Of a stretch of 64,000 nucleotides of DNA, positions 23,619 to 33,748 are shown one piece after another. Made by a program: the position numbers and the translations under genes. Positions within the stretch are counted from its first letter, which is position 1. Every line of letters starts with the position of its first letter. Where the stretch lies: assembly GCF_009193295.2 (NCBI RefSeq), contig NZ_CP059973.1, forward strand, positions 1,364,001 to 1,428,000, written 5' to 3'. This DNA is from Bacteroides luhongzhouii. GTDB lineage: Bacteria; Bacteroidota; Bacteroidia; Bacteroidales; Bacteroidaceae. The notes under the pieces were generated by a model, which ran no database searches, was not told the DNA's origin, and saw only the letters and a list, made by a program, of their open reading frames with translations.

Positions 23619-26357
23619 ATGAAGAACTCTTTCTTTAGCTATTTGTGTTTGGTAGTTGTGCTGCTATCATACACCTCTGCCGGAGCACAACAAAAAGCGA
23701 AAGATCAGCCTGCGGAACAACAGTCTCATTTATTGAAACCGTTGGATATAGCAGCTTGTATGTCGTGGAAGCGCGTTGAATCACCAGATATTTCCCCGAC
23801 AGGTCGATGGGTGACCTATCGCATTGCTCCCATGGAATATAATCCGGATGATAAGGAGTCGAAAATATTGCATTTGTTTGATTCGCGTACACGAAAAGAA
23901 ATGGTATTGCCTGATGTCGAACAGATCCAATATTATGATGCAGACCGAGCTGTTTATTACGAACAAGCGGATACTGCCGGAAATATGAAGACTATATTGA
24001 TGTCGTTACCTTCCGGAGTGAAGACGGAGTGGACGTATAAAGAATCTTTCCGCCCTGTGGAAGGGGTTCCTTATTCGGTGTCTGTGACCAATGTACCGGA
24101 AGATACGGTCAACCATATTCCGTCTTTCGATTGTTTGGTGGTACGTCACCTTAAGACTGGAACTGCATTTCAGATTGATAGTATAGGTTATTATACGCTG
24201 TATAATCAGAATCGTTCGATTCTTTTTATTCGTAAACAAGCCAAAGGAAATGCTTTGTGTTATGGCCCGTTGGTAGGTCCCTACCGAACTATTTATCAAA
24301 GTTCTGTCAAGAAAGAACCTTCTTCTTTCAGTCTTGACAAAGAACGGATGACCGGAGAGTTTACGGTGAAGGATTCATTATGGTATAATTTCTCCTTGAA
24401 GAATAATACTTGCGACCTTGTATTCGACCGTAAGGGGATTGTCATTCCTGCGGGAATGGAACTTGTCCGGGCTAATCTGTCAAGTAGCCAGAAGTTTCTG
24501 ACAATGGAACTCAGACCTTATCAGGAAAAAGTAAATAAAGCTAAGAAAGAAGAGGAAATAAAGCCGGATAAGAGTTTTGAACTGGAGTTGTGGACTTGGG
24601 ATGAATATGAAGTACCTACTTTGCAGACGCGCGACCGTTATTCCCATCCTCAATATTCGAAATATATCTATGATGTTGCTTCTCAAAAATTGACGGAAGT
24701 AGCTCCCGGTCATGCTGATTTGTTGGAGCCGGATCGTGCGGAAGAGATTCATTATGTACTTTATACAGACGAAACGCCTTATCGTGCGCAGAAAGACTGG
24801 CTTAATGAAATGCCGTTTGACATCTATTCTGTGAATATACATACGGGAGAAAAGCAATTGGTAGGACGTAGCTACCGGACAAGACCGAGGTGGTCGGTGA
24901 ACGGCAAATGGGCTGTGATGTATGATCCTGTTGCACAAGTATGGAATAAGTTTGATGGAAAAACGGGTGAGGTTACTGATATTTCAACAGCTATTGGTTA
25001 TCCGGTATTCGAGGAAACTTATGACAAACCGAATCCTGCACCAGCTTATGGTATTGCTGGTTGGACTGCTGATGGTAATAATGTGTTGATTTACGACGCT
25101 TATGACTGGTGGAAGATAGATTTGACCGGAGAACGTCAGCCGGAATGTATCACTAAGGGGTATGGTCGCAAAAATCAGAGATCTATCCGTAAAATGACTA
25201 GCAATATTGATAAAGAAGTATTCAATCCGGACGAGACGATTATAGTTAGTGTATGGGATGAAAACACAATGGATGAAGGTATTTATTCACTTGACATGAA
25301 AGGTCGCTTGAAGAAGCTCACAGAAGGTCCTTATATCTATTCAATTCATCGTTTTTCTGACAATCAGAAGTATTGTATCTGGAATCGTCAGAATATATCA
25401 GAATTCCGTGATCTGTGGTGGAGTAAATCGGATTTCTCTGATCCGGTTCGTATAACGAATGCTAATCCTCAACAAAGTGAATACAAATGGGGTACTGCAA
25501 AGTTAGTGGAATGGACTAATTATGAGAATAAGCCTAACAAGGGAATACTTTACCTGCCGGAAGATTATGACGCTAAGAAAGAATATCCCGTATTGGTACA
25601 GTTCTATGAAACACATTCCGGAGGACTGAACACTTATCACGCTCCTATGTTGAGTAGCGCAATGGCGGATGTGATGTACTTTGTAAGTAATGGGTACATT
25701 GTATTTATGCCGGATGTGCATTTCACCATAGGAACACCGGGACAGAGTAGTTATGATGCAGTAGTGAGCGGTACGAAATACTTGATAGAGCAGGGGATAG
25801 CGCACCCGGGAAAGATAGGTCTTCAGGGACATAGTTGGTCAGGTTTCCAAACTAGTTATCTGGTGACGAAGACGGATATATTCGCTTGTGCTAATATCGG
25901 GGCTCCTATTACTGATATGGTAACCGGTTATTTGGGTATTCGTGGTGGAAGTGGTTTACCGCGTTATTTCATGTATGAAGAATGGCAAAGCCGTATGGGA
26001 AAGAGTCTGTGGGAAGCCAAAGATAAGTATTTGGCAAGCTCTGCTATCGTGGAAGCTGATAAGATACATACTCCATTATTAATTTGGCATAATGATAAGG
26101 ATGAGGCTGTTGCCTATGAACAAGGTCGTGCACTTTATTTAGCTATGCGTCGTTTACAACGTCCTGCATGGCATCTTAATTACAAAGGTGAAGGACATTT
26201 TCTTGGTAATCAGGCTGCACAGAAAGACTGGACTATCCGGATGAAGCAGTTCTTTGATTATTACCTGAAAGGAACAAAAGAGCCGCGTTGGATGAAAGAG
26301 GGTATTCATCTAAGAGAACGCGGAATTGATCAGAAATATGATTTACTAGAAAAATAA
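23619..26357 (+). CDS. S9 family serine peptidase (large, prolyl oligopeptidase-like), locus 1
   Basis: The 912-residue exported protein (signal to about AGAQ) is only distantly similar to its neighbour. The C-terminal hydrolase has Ser739 in GLQGHSWSGF, Asp828 in HNDKDEAV and His860 in GEGHFLG, so the triad is intact. The N-terminal 600 residues contain propeller-like WxxDG/SP repeats (for example SPDISPTGRWVTY). The extra length over classic S9 members is in this region. Two non-identical S9 enzymes in one operon suggest complementary cleavage preferences. Confidence 0.88.
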   Translation: MKNSFFSYLCLVVVLLSYTSAGAQQKAKDQPAEQQSHLLKPLDIAACMSWKRVESPDISPTGRWVTYRIAPMEYNPDDKESKILHLFDSRTRKEMVLPDVEQIQYYDADRAVYYEQADTAGNMKTILMSLPSGVKTEWTYKESFRPVEGVPYSVSVTNVPEDTVNHIPSFDCLVVRHLKTGTAFQIDSIGYYTLYNQNRSILFIRKQAKGNALCYGPLVGPYRTIYQSSVKKEPSSFSLDKERMTGEFTVKDSLWYNFSLKNNTCDLVFDRKGIVIPAGMELVRANLSSSQKFLTMELRPYQEKVNKAKKEEEIKPDKSFELELWTWDEYEVPTLQTRDRYSHPQYSKYIYDVASQKLTEVAPGHADLLEPDRAEEIHYVLYTDETPYRAQKDWLNEMPFDIYSVNIHTGEKQLVGRSYRTRPRWSVNGKWAVMYDPVAQVWNKFDGKTGEVTDISTAIGYPVFEETYDKPNPAPAYGIAGWTADGNNVLIYDAYDWWKIDLTGERQPECITKGYGRKNQRSIRKMTSNIDKEVFNPDETIIVSVWDENTMDEGIYSLDMKGRLKKLTEGPYIYSIHRFSDNQKYCIWNRQNISEFRDLWWSKSDFSDPVRITNANPQQSEYKWGTAKLVEWTNYENKPNKGILYLPEDYDAKKEYPVLVQFYETHSGGLNTYHAPMLSSAMADVMYFVSNGYIVFMPDVHFTIGTPGQSSYDAVVSGTKYLIEQGIAHPGKIGLQGHSWSGFQTSYLVTKTDIFACANIGAPITDMVTGYLGIRGGSGLPRYFMYEEWQSRMGKSLWEAKDKYLASSAIVEADKIHTPLLIWHNDKDEAVAYEQGRALYLAMRRLQRPAWHLNYKGEGHFLGNQAAQKDWTIRMKQFFDYYLKGTKEPRWMKEGIHLRERGIDQKYDLLEK

Positions 26358-26362
26358 ATAAA

Positions 26363-26779
26363 ATGAAGAAACTATTAATGACAGTTATGACTCTGTCTTG
26401 CTTTGCATTCAGCAGCTATGGACAGAAAATGGAGAAACAAATTATTGGTAAATGGTGCAATCCTTATACCTATGAATCTACAGGGGAACTCAAAGGGTTT
26501 GAGTTTAAAAAAGGCGGTAAATGTTCTGCTATCAATGTACCGTCTTTAGACCTTAGAACATGGAAGATAGACAACGGCTATTTGATTATAGAAGGATTTA
26601 GCAAAGAAGACAACGGAAAAGTAGAAGTGTATAAAACACGTGAACGTATTGGTTATGTAACCTCAGATTCATTGGAATTGGTTGTTCAGGAAGCACAGCC
26701 GCGGCTAGCCTTTCTGTATCTGAACATGAAATCAATCAAGAAATTGGTTACTCCAGAAGTAGCCCCTGATAAGAAGTAA
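26363..26779 (+). CDS. lipocalin-like exported protein
   Basis: This 138-residue protein has a signal peptide (MKKLLMTVMTLSCFAFSSYG). The body opens with IIGKWCNP and shows alternating short beta strands (GFEFKKGGKCSAIN, RTWKIDNGYLIIEG), the pattern of small Bacteroides lipocalin-like proteins. It starts 5 bases after the S9 gene and ends the operon just before the terminator. Ligand and role are unknown. No equivalent is present at the end of the second locus. Confidence 0.68.
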   Translation: MKKLLMTVMTLSCFAFSSYGQKMEKQIIGKWCNPYTYESTGELKGFEFKKGGKCSAINVPSLDLRTWKIDNGYLIIEGFSKEDNGKVEVYKTRERIGYVTSDSLELVVQEAQPRLAFLYLNMKSIKKLVTPEVAPDKK

Positions 26780-26780
26780 T

Positions 26781-26869
26781 AAATCTCTCTCTTAAATATA
26801 ATTTAGTGTTTAATATTAGCATGTTGTTGCTAATGAAAGCGCCTCGTCGTAGTGATTACGATAGGGTGC
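26781..26869 (+). repeat. duplicated operon-end element, copy A
   Basis: The run CTCTCTCTTAAATA, the phrase TTAGTGTT, a TTAGCA/TGCTAA stem and the hairpin GCCTCGTCGTAGTGATTACG recur in the same order at 41378-41461 behind the second locus. Copy A has a few extra bases and several mismatches relative to copy B. Confidence 0.8.
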
Positions 26870-26883
26870 TTTTTATTTTTTTA
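26839..26883 (+). terminator. rho-independent terminator of operon 1
   Basis: The stem pairs GCGCCTCGTCGTA with TACGATAGGGTGC (26839-26869) and is followed by a run of T (TTTTTATTTTTTTA). It closes the sigma/FecR/SusCD/peptidase operon. Confidence 0.85.
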
Positions 26884-26985
26884 GTATCAGAGTTGTAACT
26901 TATTATGTAAATCTTTATCGAATTCTTGCGATATGCTCTGAACGATTTTATAGTGTATTTAGTATGGAATATCGCTATTTAATTG

Positions 26986-26993
26986 TATTTTTG
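26986..26993 (+). promoter_or_regulatory. -7 promoter box of the second ECF sigma gene
   Basis: TATTTTTG is an exact TAnnTTTG match, 16 bases before ATG 27010. It rules out the longer frame that would open with TTG at 26983, because that codon lies at the promoter. The mRNA would have a leader of only about 10 bases. Confidence 0.55.
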
Positions 26994-27009
26994 GCACAAA
27001 ATACCCAAA

Positions 27010-27579
27010 ATGGATAGCAAAGAGATTTCCATAGAACAGATAAATAAACTGGATGCTACAGCTTTCCGTATGCTTTATAAGACTTATTATAAGGCATTGG
27101 TTTGTTATGCAATACAGATAACAGGGGAATCTGGAGTTGCGGAGGATATTGTGCAAGAACTGTTTTCTACCATTTGGGAAAAGCAAATGTCATTTAAGTC
27201 ATTGGTGTCATTTAAGGCCTATTTATATAATTCCGTTCGGAATGCTTCAATTGATTATCTCAAGCATAAGGATGTTGAATTTGATTATTTGCAAAAGATT
27301 ATCGAATCACATCAGGCATACAGAGTCGGAGATGAGGAAGAAGATGATTTCTTCACAGAGGAGATTTTTCGTCAACTTTTTATGACCATTGACTCTTTGC
27401 CGGAACGTTGCAAGCAAGTCTTTTTGTTGTATATGGAAGGTAAGAAGAATGAGGAAATAGCAGCCGCACTTTATGTTTCTCTCGAGACCGTTAAGACACA
27501 AAAGAAACGGGCAATGTCTTTTCTCAGGAAAAAATTAGGCTCATATCATTTTGCACTGCTTTTGTCTATTCTTCCATAA
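27010..27579 (+). CDS. ECF RNA polymerase sigma factor (FecI-like), locus 2
   Basis: From ATG 27010 the protein is 189 residues, the same length as its counterpart at 11741. Region 2 is marked by GVAEDIVQELFSTIWEKQ and region 4 by MEGKKNEEIAAALYVSLETV, a DNA-binding helix-turn-helix. The pair share layout but not close identity, so each probably reads its own promoter. The FecR gene follows after 89 bases that contain a TTGTC/TATAATAA arrangement resembling that of locus 1. Confidence 0.92.
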   Translation: MDSKEISIEQINKLDATAFRMLYKTYYKALVCYAIQITGESGVAEDIVQELFSTIWEKQMSFKSLVSFKAYLYNSVRNASIDYLKHKDVEFDYLQKIIESHQAYRVGDEEEDDFFTEEIFRQLFMTIDSLPERCKQVFLLYMEGKKNEEIAAALYVSLETVKTQKKRAMSFLRKKLGSYHFALLLSILP

Positions 27580-27613
27580 AAAAAGATGTTTTCTGAAAAA
27601 AAATAGCTTTAAC

Positions 27614-27655
27614 TTGTCCCTCATTTTATTTGTTTAGTCGTCTTTTATATAATAA
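27614..27655 (+). promoter_or_regulatory. candidate ECF-sigma-dependent promoter of operon 2
   Basis: TTGTCCCTC (27614-27622), GTCGTC (27637-27642) and TATAATAA (27648-27655) lie just before the FecR ATG at 27669. The CGTC before the AT-rich box resembles the -10 element of many ECF promoters. With the TATAATAA box used as -10, the leader is only a few bases, so the exact register is uncertain. Confidence 0.35.
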
Positions 27656-27668
27656 TGCAAAATATATA

Positions 27669-28853
27669 ATGGAACGCAAAAGAAATATAAATTCTGTAAT
27701 TCATGATCAGCTACTAGGACAGCTTTCAGAAGAAGAAAAGAAACGATTGCAGGCTTGGATTGAAAGTTCTCTAGAAAATAAAAAGAATTATGAATGTCTA
27801 ATGCAAGATACTGAGTTGTCTGAAAGATATCGTCAGTTTGCGACAGTAGACGAGGAACAGGCTTGGGAAATCTTTCAGGAAAAACATTTTCAAGTTCGTG
27901 GAATCTATCGCAGGATGCTTTGGAAATATGCTGCTATCCTTATGATACCTATAATTATTGGTGCTGCTATTTGGATGGGAATGTGGCGAAATGCCGATAC
28001 CGGACCCGTAAGAGTACAGGACGATCAATTGGCAATGTTGCGGTCGGAAAAGATGGGAAAGCAGAAAGCTACTCTTGTATTGCCCGGTGGGCAGAAAATT
28101 GAATTGAAATCAGTTACCAATCAATCATTGCAGGACTCGGCTATCTTGTCGGTGCCGTCTCCTAAAGTTGTGAAAGAAACGCAATCAGAAAATGAAGAAG
28201 TCTCTGTTACTGACAATAATAAATTAGTCACTTACGATGATAGTGAATTTTGGCTCACCTTTGAGGATGGAACAAAAGTTCATTTGAATTATAATACGAC
28301 TTTAAAGTATCCGTCGCATTTTAGCGCAGTTAGCCGTACTGTTTATCTGGACGGAGAGGCTTATTTTCAAATAGCTAAAGATAATAAACGTCCGTTTCGG
28401 GTTATAACGGCAAATGGGATTGTCAAGCAATATGGTACCTCTTTTAATGTCAATACACATGTAGCCGGAGTTACGAAAGTGGTACTGGTGGAAGGGTCTA
28501 TCAGTGTTCTTCCTAATCAAGGAGATGAACATAAGATACATCCGGGAGAACTGGCTGTACTAAATGGAGTAACACAGGAGGTTCAAATCAGTAAGGTAGA
28601 TATAGAGCCTTATATTGCTTGGAATAGTGGACGTTTTGTATTTGATAATTGTTCTTTGGAAACCCTTATGGAGGTGATATCTCGTTGGTATGATAAGAAA
28701 GTTATGTTTGAAGATGAAGATATAAAGACAACACGTTTTACAGGTGATCTTGATCGTTATGGTTCCATAATTCCTATATTAAAAGCAATTCAAAGAGTTA
28801 CTCATCTGAAAATGGATGTTGAAGGCGAAGCTATTATTATTAGAAGAGAATAA
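27669..28853 (+). CDS. FecR-family anti-sigma factor, locus 2
   Basis: From ATG 27669 (MERKRNINSVIHDQ) the protein is 394 residues. A cytoplasmic N-terminal region of about 80 residues precedes one membrane span (YAAILMIPIIIGAAIWMGMW). The periplasmic FecR domain contains FEDGTKVHLNYNTTLKYPS and GEAYFQIAKD, then the C-terminal segment GRFVFDNCSLETLMEVIS. The start upstream in frame lacks a ribosome-binding site. It is the partner of the sigma factor at 27010 and the receiver for the SusC encoded 38 bases later. Confidence 0.9.
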   Translation: MERKRNINSVIHDQLLGQLSEEEKKRLQAWIESSLENKKNYECLMQDTELSERYRQFATVDEEQAWEIFQEKHFQVRGIYRRMLWKYAAILMIPIIIGAAIWMGMWRNADTGPVRVQDDQLAMLRSEKMGKQKATLVLPGGQKIELKSVTNQSLQDSAILSVPSPKVVKETQSENEEVSVTDNNKLVTYDDSEFWLTFEDGTKVHLNYNTTLKYPSHFSAVSRTVYLDGEAYFQIAKDNKRPFRVITANGIVKQYGTSFNVNTHVAGVTKVVLVEGSISVLPNQGDEHKIHPGELAVLNGVTQEVQISKVDIEPYIAWNSGRFVFDNCSLETLMEVISRWYDKKVMFEDEDIKTTRFTGDLDRYGSIIPILKAIQRVTHLKMDVEGEAIIIRRE

Positions 28854-28891
28854 ACAATTATTAACCACATTTACTAAAAAAGGAGGAGTCC

Positions 28892-31800
28892 ATGCAAATA
28901 AAAAGGGCCAGAGAGCGTATTGTGATGTCTCTCTGTATTATTTTTCTGTTGTTCGCACCGATATCGGCAACAGCGCAGTCTAATTCAATGAAAGTATCCC
29001 TTAATTTAAAGTCTGCATCAGTTAAAGAGTTTTTTGATGCAGTGAAAGCTCAGACAGGCTTGAACTTTATTTATAACACTGAGCAAGTAAAGAGTATGTC
29101 TCGTATCACGATCCAAAGTAAGGGGCAACCTATCACTGAAGTTTTGGATAAAGTATTGGCTAATACAGGCTATACTTACGAGATTGAAGGCAATATTGTG
29201 ACTATTGTATATCAACAGCCAAAAGAGAAGAAAAAAACTTTCACTGGAGTTGTTGTAGACGAAGGAGGGGAACCCTTGCCCGGTGTTACTGTTCTGATTA
29301 TAGGGAAAGAGAAGAATATCGGCACGATGACAGATGCGGAAGGGGCTTTTTCTTTGGGGCTGCCTAACAAGGAGGTTATTGTGCGTATTTCTTTCGTCGG
29401 GATGCAACCAATAGAGATTAATACCGCAAAGTTGAATTTGGACAAGACGCATACATTTCGGTTGAAACCGGACTCAAAGCAATTGGATGAAGTGGTGGTG
29501 ACCGGCTATGCGAAAATCAGTAAGAACAGTTTTACAGGTACGTCTGTAACGGTATCTGCCGATCAATTGATGTCCGTTTCAAAGACAAACGTACTGGGTG
29601 CTTTGCAGGTGTTCGACCCTTCATTCCGTATTGCGGAGAACAATTTAGCCGGCTCGAACCCTAACAATGTCCCCGAGCTTTACATCCGTGGACGTTCCGG
29701 TATCGGGACAACAGAACTGGACGCGGAGAGTCTCTCAAAATCGGCATTAAAGAATAATCCGAATCTTCCTACGTTTATTATGGACGGTTTTGAAATCAGT
29801 GTACAAAAACTGTATGATATGGACCCGAGCCGTATTGAAAGTATAACAATTTTGAAAGATGCGGCCGCTACAGCTATGTATGGTTCACGTGCTGCTAATG
29901 GGGTGGTTATTATTACAACTGTGACTCCGAAGCCGGGAAAAATTAATGTAAATTATAATTTTACCGGTACATTGGAATATCCGGATCTAACGGATTATAA
30001 TTTAATGAACGCCCGGGAAAAATTGCAGACAGAAGTTGCGGCAGGACTGTTTAAAGCTGATCCGGAAAGTAATACATTTGTTTCCGATCAAGCGTCATTG
30101 GATGGAGTTTATAATAAGAAATTGAATAATGTTGTTCGTGGTGTAGATACTTATTGGTTGTCAAAGCCCTTGCGTACTGTGTTTAACCACAAGCACAGTC
30201 TTTATTTAGATGGTGGAACAGATGATTTACGATGGGGAGTTGACCTTTCTTATAATAAGGATGCCGGTGTGATGAAGGAATCCTATCGCGACCGTATGTC
30301 TGCCGGTCTGTCATTATCTTATCGTTTGGGCTCTTTCCAGCTACGTAATTATTTCTCATATACTTACACGAATTCGGCAGATTCTCCTTATGGCAGCTTT
30401 TCTGATTATACGTCCAAACTGCCTTATGATGAATATCAGGATGAATTTGGAAATTATCTGAAGACAACTTATGGCTGGAACGGCACAAGCGGTTCGGAAA
30501 ATCCTTTGTATGAGGCTACACTTGGTAATTATAGCCGCGATAAATCATGGGAGTTAATCAATAATGTTGAGTTGTTGTGGAATATTAATCACTATTGGCT
30601 GTTAAAAGGGCAATTTAGCATCACAAAGTCCAATTCGGAAGCAAACGACTTTTTGGATCCGCGTTCAAAAAAGAATGCTGAGATTCTTGGGCTTACCAAT
30701 GTGATATCCGGACAGTTGGATGTTACGACAAATAAAAGTGTAGGATGGGATGCTACAATGACATTGTCTTATAATCGTACTATTAAAAAGAATAGTTTGA
30801 ACTTCCTGGCAGGTGTAAATGCTACTTCAAGTACTGGAGACGGGCTTGCGATTTCTTATCGTGGTTTTCCTTCTGGTTCCCTTTCTTCTCCAGGATATGC
30901 ACATTCTATTTATGGTAACCCTTCTGCTTCCGATGCAAAGAGCCGTTTGTTAGGTGCGTTGGGGACTTTCAACTATTCGTACGATGATGTTTATCTGGCA
31001 GACGTATCTGTTCGTTTTGATGGTAATTCGGAATTTGGCTCTGATAAACGTTTTGCTCCTTTCTTCTCTGGTGGTGTTGGGCTTAATGTTCACAACTATA
31101 AGAGTCTGAAGGATTGGGAATGGCTTAATCGTTTCAAGATACGTACTACTTATGGTGTGACGGGTAAGGTTAACTTTTCTCCTTATGATGCTCAGACCAT
31201 GTACCGGATTGTGAATGATAATTGGTATAAAACAGGTGTTGGCGCTTCTCTGATTGCATTAGGTAATTCCAATCTGGGATGGGAAAAAACAGGTAACTGG
31301 GATATAGGTGTTGATCTGGATTTATTCAATGGTTTGTTTCAAATGGATTTTTCTTATTATCGTAAGAAAACGGTAGATTTGGTGAACAATGTTACTTTGC
31401 CAAGTTCGACAGGCTTCACTTCCTATAAGGATAATATTGGTGAGGTGATGAATAAAGGTGTCGAAATTCAGTTGAGGAGTACAATTCTGAATACAAAAAA
31501 CTGGTTTGTTGCTGTATTTGCGAACATCGCCCACAATAAAAACGAGATACTGAAAATCTCTGATAGTTTGAAAGACTATAATAACAAAGTGTTAGCTAAA
31601 TATGACAACTATGATGATGCCTGGAACAGAACCAACGTAGATTATGCCAATACACATCTGCAGTATGTGGAGGGTGGCTCATTGACTTCTATATTCGGAG
31701 TTCGTTCTTTAGGTATTAATCCGGCAGATGGTCAGGAAATCTTTGTTAAGAGAGACGGATCCATAACATACGATTGGAGTGCAGCGGACCAAGTGGTTAT

Positions 31801-32272
31801 CGGTAACGAAGAACCTAAGGCACAAGGTACATTCGGGGTGAATCTGCGATGGAAGAATTTTACATTATTTTCCACCTTTATGTATGAATTTGGCGGGCAG
31901 CGTTACAATTCAACATTGGTAAGTAAAGTGGAGAATGCCCGTATTTCTTCTCAGAATGTAGACCGCCGCGTATTGGACGGTCGTTGGCAGAATCTGGGTG
32001 ACCGGACACCTTATGGTAAATTGCAGACAGAACTGATTGCAACGACACGGCCTACCAGTCGTTTTATTCAGGACTATAATGTTTTGTCGTTCAACTCATT
32101 GACGCTAGGGTATGATTTTAATACTTCTTGGTTGAAGAAGTATCATTTGGGCATGTTGCGATTGGAACTTTCAGGTAATGATTTGTTTCGGGCATCAACT
32201 GTTCGTGCGGAACGTGGGTTAGATTATCCTTATTCACGTTCATTTGCATTATCATTAAAAATGAGTTTGTAA
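28892..32272 (+). CDS. SusC/RagA-type TonB-dependent transporter with STN domain, locus 2
   Basis: The 1126-residue protein has a signal peptide, an STN domain (ASVKEFFDAVKAQTGLNFIY, about 42-61), a carboxypeptidase D-like domain, the TonB-box-like DEVVVTGYAK and the plug signature LYIRGRSGIG. The plug segment NNPNLPTFIMDGFE is identical to locus 1, and the match runs along the whole length at clearly lower identity. It is preceded by AAAAAAGGAGGAG, a strong ribosome-binding site, although the native distance to the ATG is about 5 bases. It should import the locus-2 ligand and signal through FecR. Confidence 0.93.
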   Translation: MQIKRARERIVMSLCIIFLLFAPISATAQSNSMKVSLNLKSASVKEFFDAVKAQTGLNFIYNTEQVKSMSRITIQSKGQPITEVLDKVLANTGYTYEIEGNIVTIVYQQPKEKKKTFTGVVVDEGGEPLPGVTVLIIGKEKNIGTMTDAEGAFSLGLPNKEVIVRISFVGMQPIEINTAKLNLDKTHTFRLKPDSKQLDEVVVTGYAKISKNSFTGTSVTVSADQLMSVSKTNVLGALQVFDPSFRIAENNLAGSNPNNVPELYIRGRSGIGTTELDAESLSKSALKNNPNLPTFIMDGFEISVQKLYDMDPSRIESITILKDAAATAMYGSRAANGVVIITTVTPKPGKINVNYNFTGTLEYPDLTDYNLMNAREKLQTEVAAGLFKADPESNTFVSDQASLDGVYNKKLNNVVRGVDTYWLSKPLRTVFNHKHSLYLDGGTDDLRWGVDLSYNKDAGVMKESYRDRMSAGLSLSYRLGSFQLRNYFSYTYTNSADSPYGSFSDYTSKLPYDEYQDEFGNYLKTTYGWNGTSGSENPLYEATLGNYSRDKSWELINNVELLWNINHYWLLKGQFSITKSNSEANDFLDPRSKKNAEILGLTNVISGQLDVTTNKSVGWDATMTLSYNRTIKKNSLNFLAGVNATSSTGDGLAISYRGFPSGSLSSPGYAHSIYGNPSASDAKSRLLGALGTFNYSYDDVYLADVSVRFDGNSEFGSDKRFAPFFSGGVGLNVHNYKSLKDWEWLNRFKIRTTYGVTGKVNFSPYDAQTMYRIVNDNWYKTGVGASLIALGNSNLGWEKTGNWDIGVDLDLFNGLFQMDFSYYRKKTVDLVNNVTLPSSTGFTSYKDNIGEVMNKGVEIQLRSTILNTKNWFVAVFANIAHNKNEILKISDSLKDYNNKVLAKYDNYDDAWNRTNVDYANTHLQYVEGGSLTSIFGVRSLGINPADGQEIFVKRDGSITYDWSAADQVVIGNEEPKAQGTFGVNLRWKNFTLFSTFMYEFGGQRYNSTLVSKVENARISSQNVDRRVLDGRWQNLGDRTPYGKLQTELIATTRPTSRFIQDYNVLSFNSLTLGYDFNTSWLKKYHLGMLRLELSGNDLFRASTVRAERGLDYPYSRSFALSLKMSL

Positions 32273-32295
32273 GTTGATTTATTTTAAGTAGAACA

Positions 32296-33729
32296 ATGAT
32301 GAGTAGAAAAAGAAATATAGTGTGTTCGTTGTTTGTTATGTTACTGACGATGAGCAGTTGTAGCTGGTTGGATGTTTCTCCAAGTAATGAAGTGAATGAG
32401 GAAGACATGTTTAGCAAAGGCGATGGATATCGTAATGCGTTGAATGGGCTCTATTTGAAACTTAGCGAAAGTTCTTTTTATGGACGGAACTTGAGTTGGG
32501 GATTTATAGAGGTACTTGGTCAGCAATATCTGACAGATTTTATGGAGAGGACTTCTACCTACTATAAGGCTGCCGGATATAAATATGACGATGCAGATGT
32601 GAAGTCTGTTATTTCCGGTTTTTGGTCTACTGCTTATAATGGGATCGCCGGTTGTAATCACTTGATATTCAAGGTAAGTGAGGCGGATTTGTCTGTTTTC
32701 CAAGAGCGGGAAATGGAAAGAAATATGATTTGGGGTGAAGCATTGGCCTTACGTGCGTTGTTTCATTTTGACATCATGCGTTTGTTCGCTCCTTCTATGG
32801 AAACGGATGACGGGAAGAAATATATACCTTATGTAGACTCATATCCTGTGATTAGCACTACATATTATACAAATACGGAAATATTAAAGAAGATAGAGAG
32901 CGATTTGCTACAAGCAAGAGATTTGGTGGCGAAATGTGATATCGAAGAGCATCCCGAATGGATGGAGACTAGCTATCGCATGTTTGCTCGCGGTATGTCC
33001 AGTGAGCTTCCGGAAGAAGTGTTCTTTGCTTACCGTGGCTATCGTATGAACTATTACGCAATTACAGCTTTATTGGCAAGAGTCTATTTGTGGGAGAAGG
33101 AATATAAAAAGGCTTTTGATTGTGCAGAAGCAGTGGTGAAAGCTACTCATAATGATAGGCTTCTCTTTGGGTTTGTCGGATCATCAGAATTGGGAGGAGA
33201 TGTAAAAGACTCTGAAAGTTTGATTTTTACAGTATCGAATGAAACGCTGACCGATGATTTCAAGCCTTTTATAACTTCTGATAGTAAAACACGCTTTCTC
33301 TTCAGCGGAAGCAGCATTTTTGAAGGTTCTCAGGAAGATCAGCGTGGAAGTTCTTCTATGATAGGAAATCAGGAAAGTGTTCAATATTCCAAGAAGTATA
33401 CATTGGCAGAGGGAACAGATGGTTACGACATGATTCCGGTTATCCGTTTGAGTGAGATGTATTATATTATGGCAGAGTATTACGCTCGTAATGCAAACTT
33501 TATTGAAGCAGGAAAAATGCTGGATGCAGTTCGTTCTGCTCGTGGTATAATATCAAATACTTCTAATATTATTTCACTGGATGACTTCATCAGTAAATTA
33601 TTGAAAGAAATCCGCAAAGAACTGATAGGTGAGGGCCAATTATATTTTCAGTACAAACGACTGAATAATAATTCTTTTGCCGATGGAGTGAAATTTGTGT
33701 TCGACCGTCCGGAGAATGAAGAAATTTAA
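32296..33729 (+). CDS. SusD/RagB-type surface lipoprotein, locus 2
   Basis: The lipoprotein signal ends at TMSSC and the mature part begins SWLDVSPSNEVNEEDMF. The conserved MIPVIRLSEMYYIMAEYYAR block and TPR-like helices identify SusD. It is 477 residues, slightly shorter than the locus-1 counterpart, with the missing residues mostly in the middle. It partners the SusC encoded 23 bases upstream. Confidence 0.92.
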   Translation: MMSRKRNIVCSLFVMLLTMSSCSWLDVSPSNEVNEEDMFSKGDGYRNALNGLYLKLSESSFYGRNLSWGFIEVLGQQYLTDFMERTSTYYKAAGYKYDDADVKSVISGFWSTAYNGIAGCNHLIFKVSEADLSVFQEREMERNMIWGEALALRALFHFDIMRLFAPSMETDDGKKYIPYVDSYPVISTTYYTNTEILKKIESDLLQARDLVAKCDIEEHPEWMETSYRMFARGMSSELPEEVFFAYRGYRMNYYAITALLARVYLWEKEYKKAFDCAEAVVKATHNDRLLFGFVGSSELGGDVKDSESLIFTVSNETLTDDFKPFITSDSKTRFLFSGSSIFEGSQEDQRGSSSMIGNQESVQYSKKYTLAEGTDGYDMIPVIRLSEMYYIMAEYYARNANFIEAGKMLDAVRSARGIISNTSNIISLDDFISKLLKEIRKELIGEGQLYFQYKRLNNNSFADGVKFVFDRPENEEI

Positions 33730-33748
33730 TAAGTTAATTATTTTGATT

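Noticed and set aside
23619..26357. inactive S9 peptidase, by analogy with the pseudoprotease in locus 2
   Set aside because: Ser739, Asp828 and His860 are all present in good motifs, so the triad appears intact.
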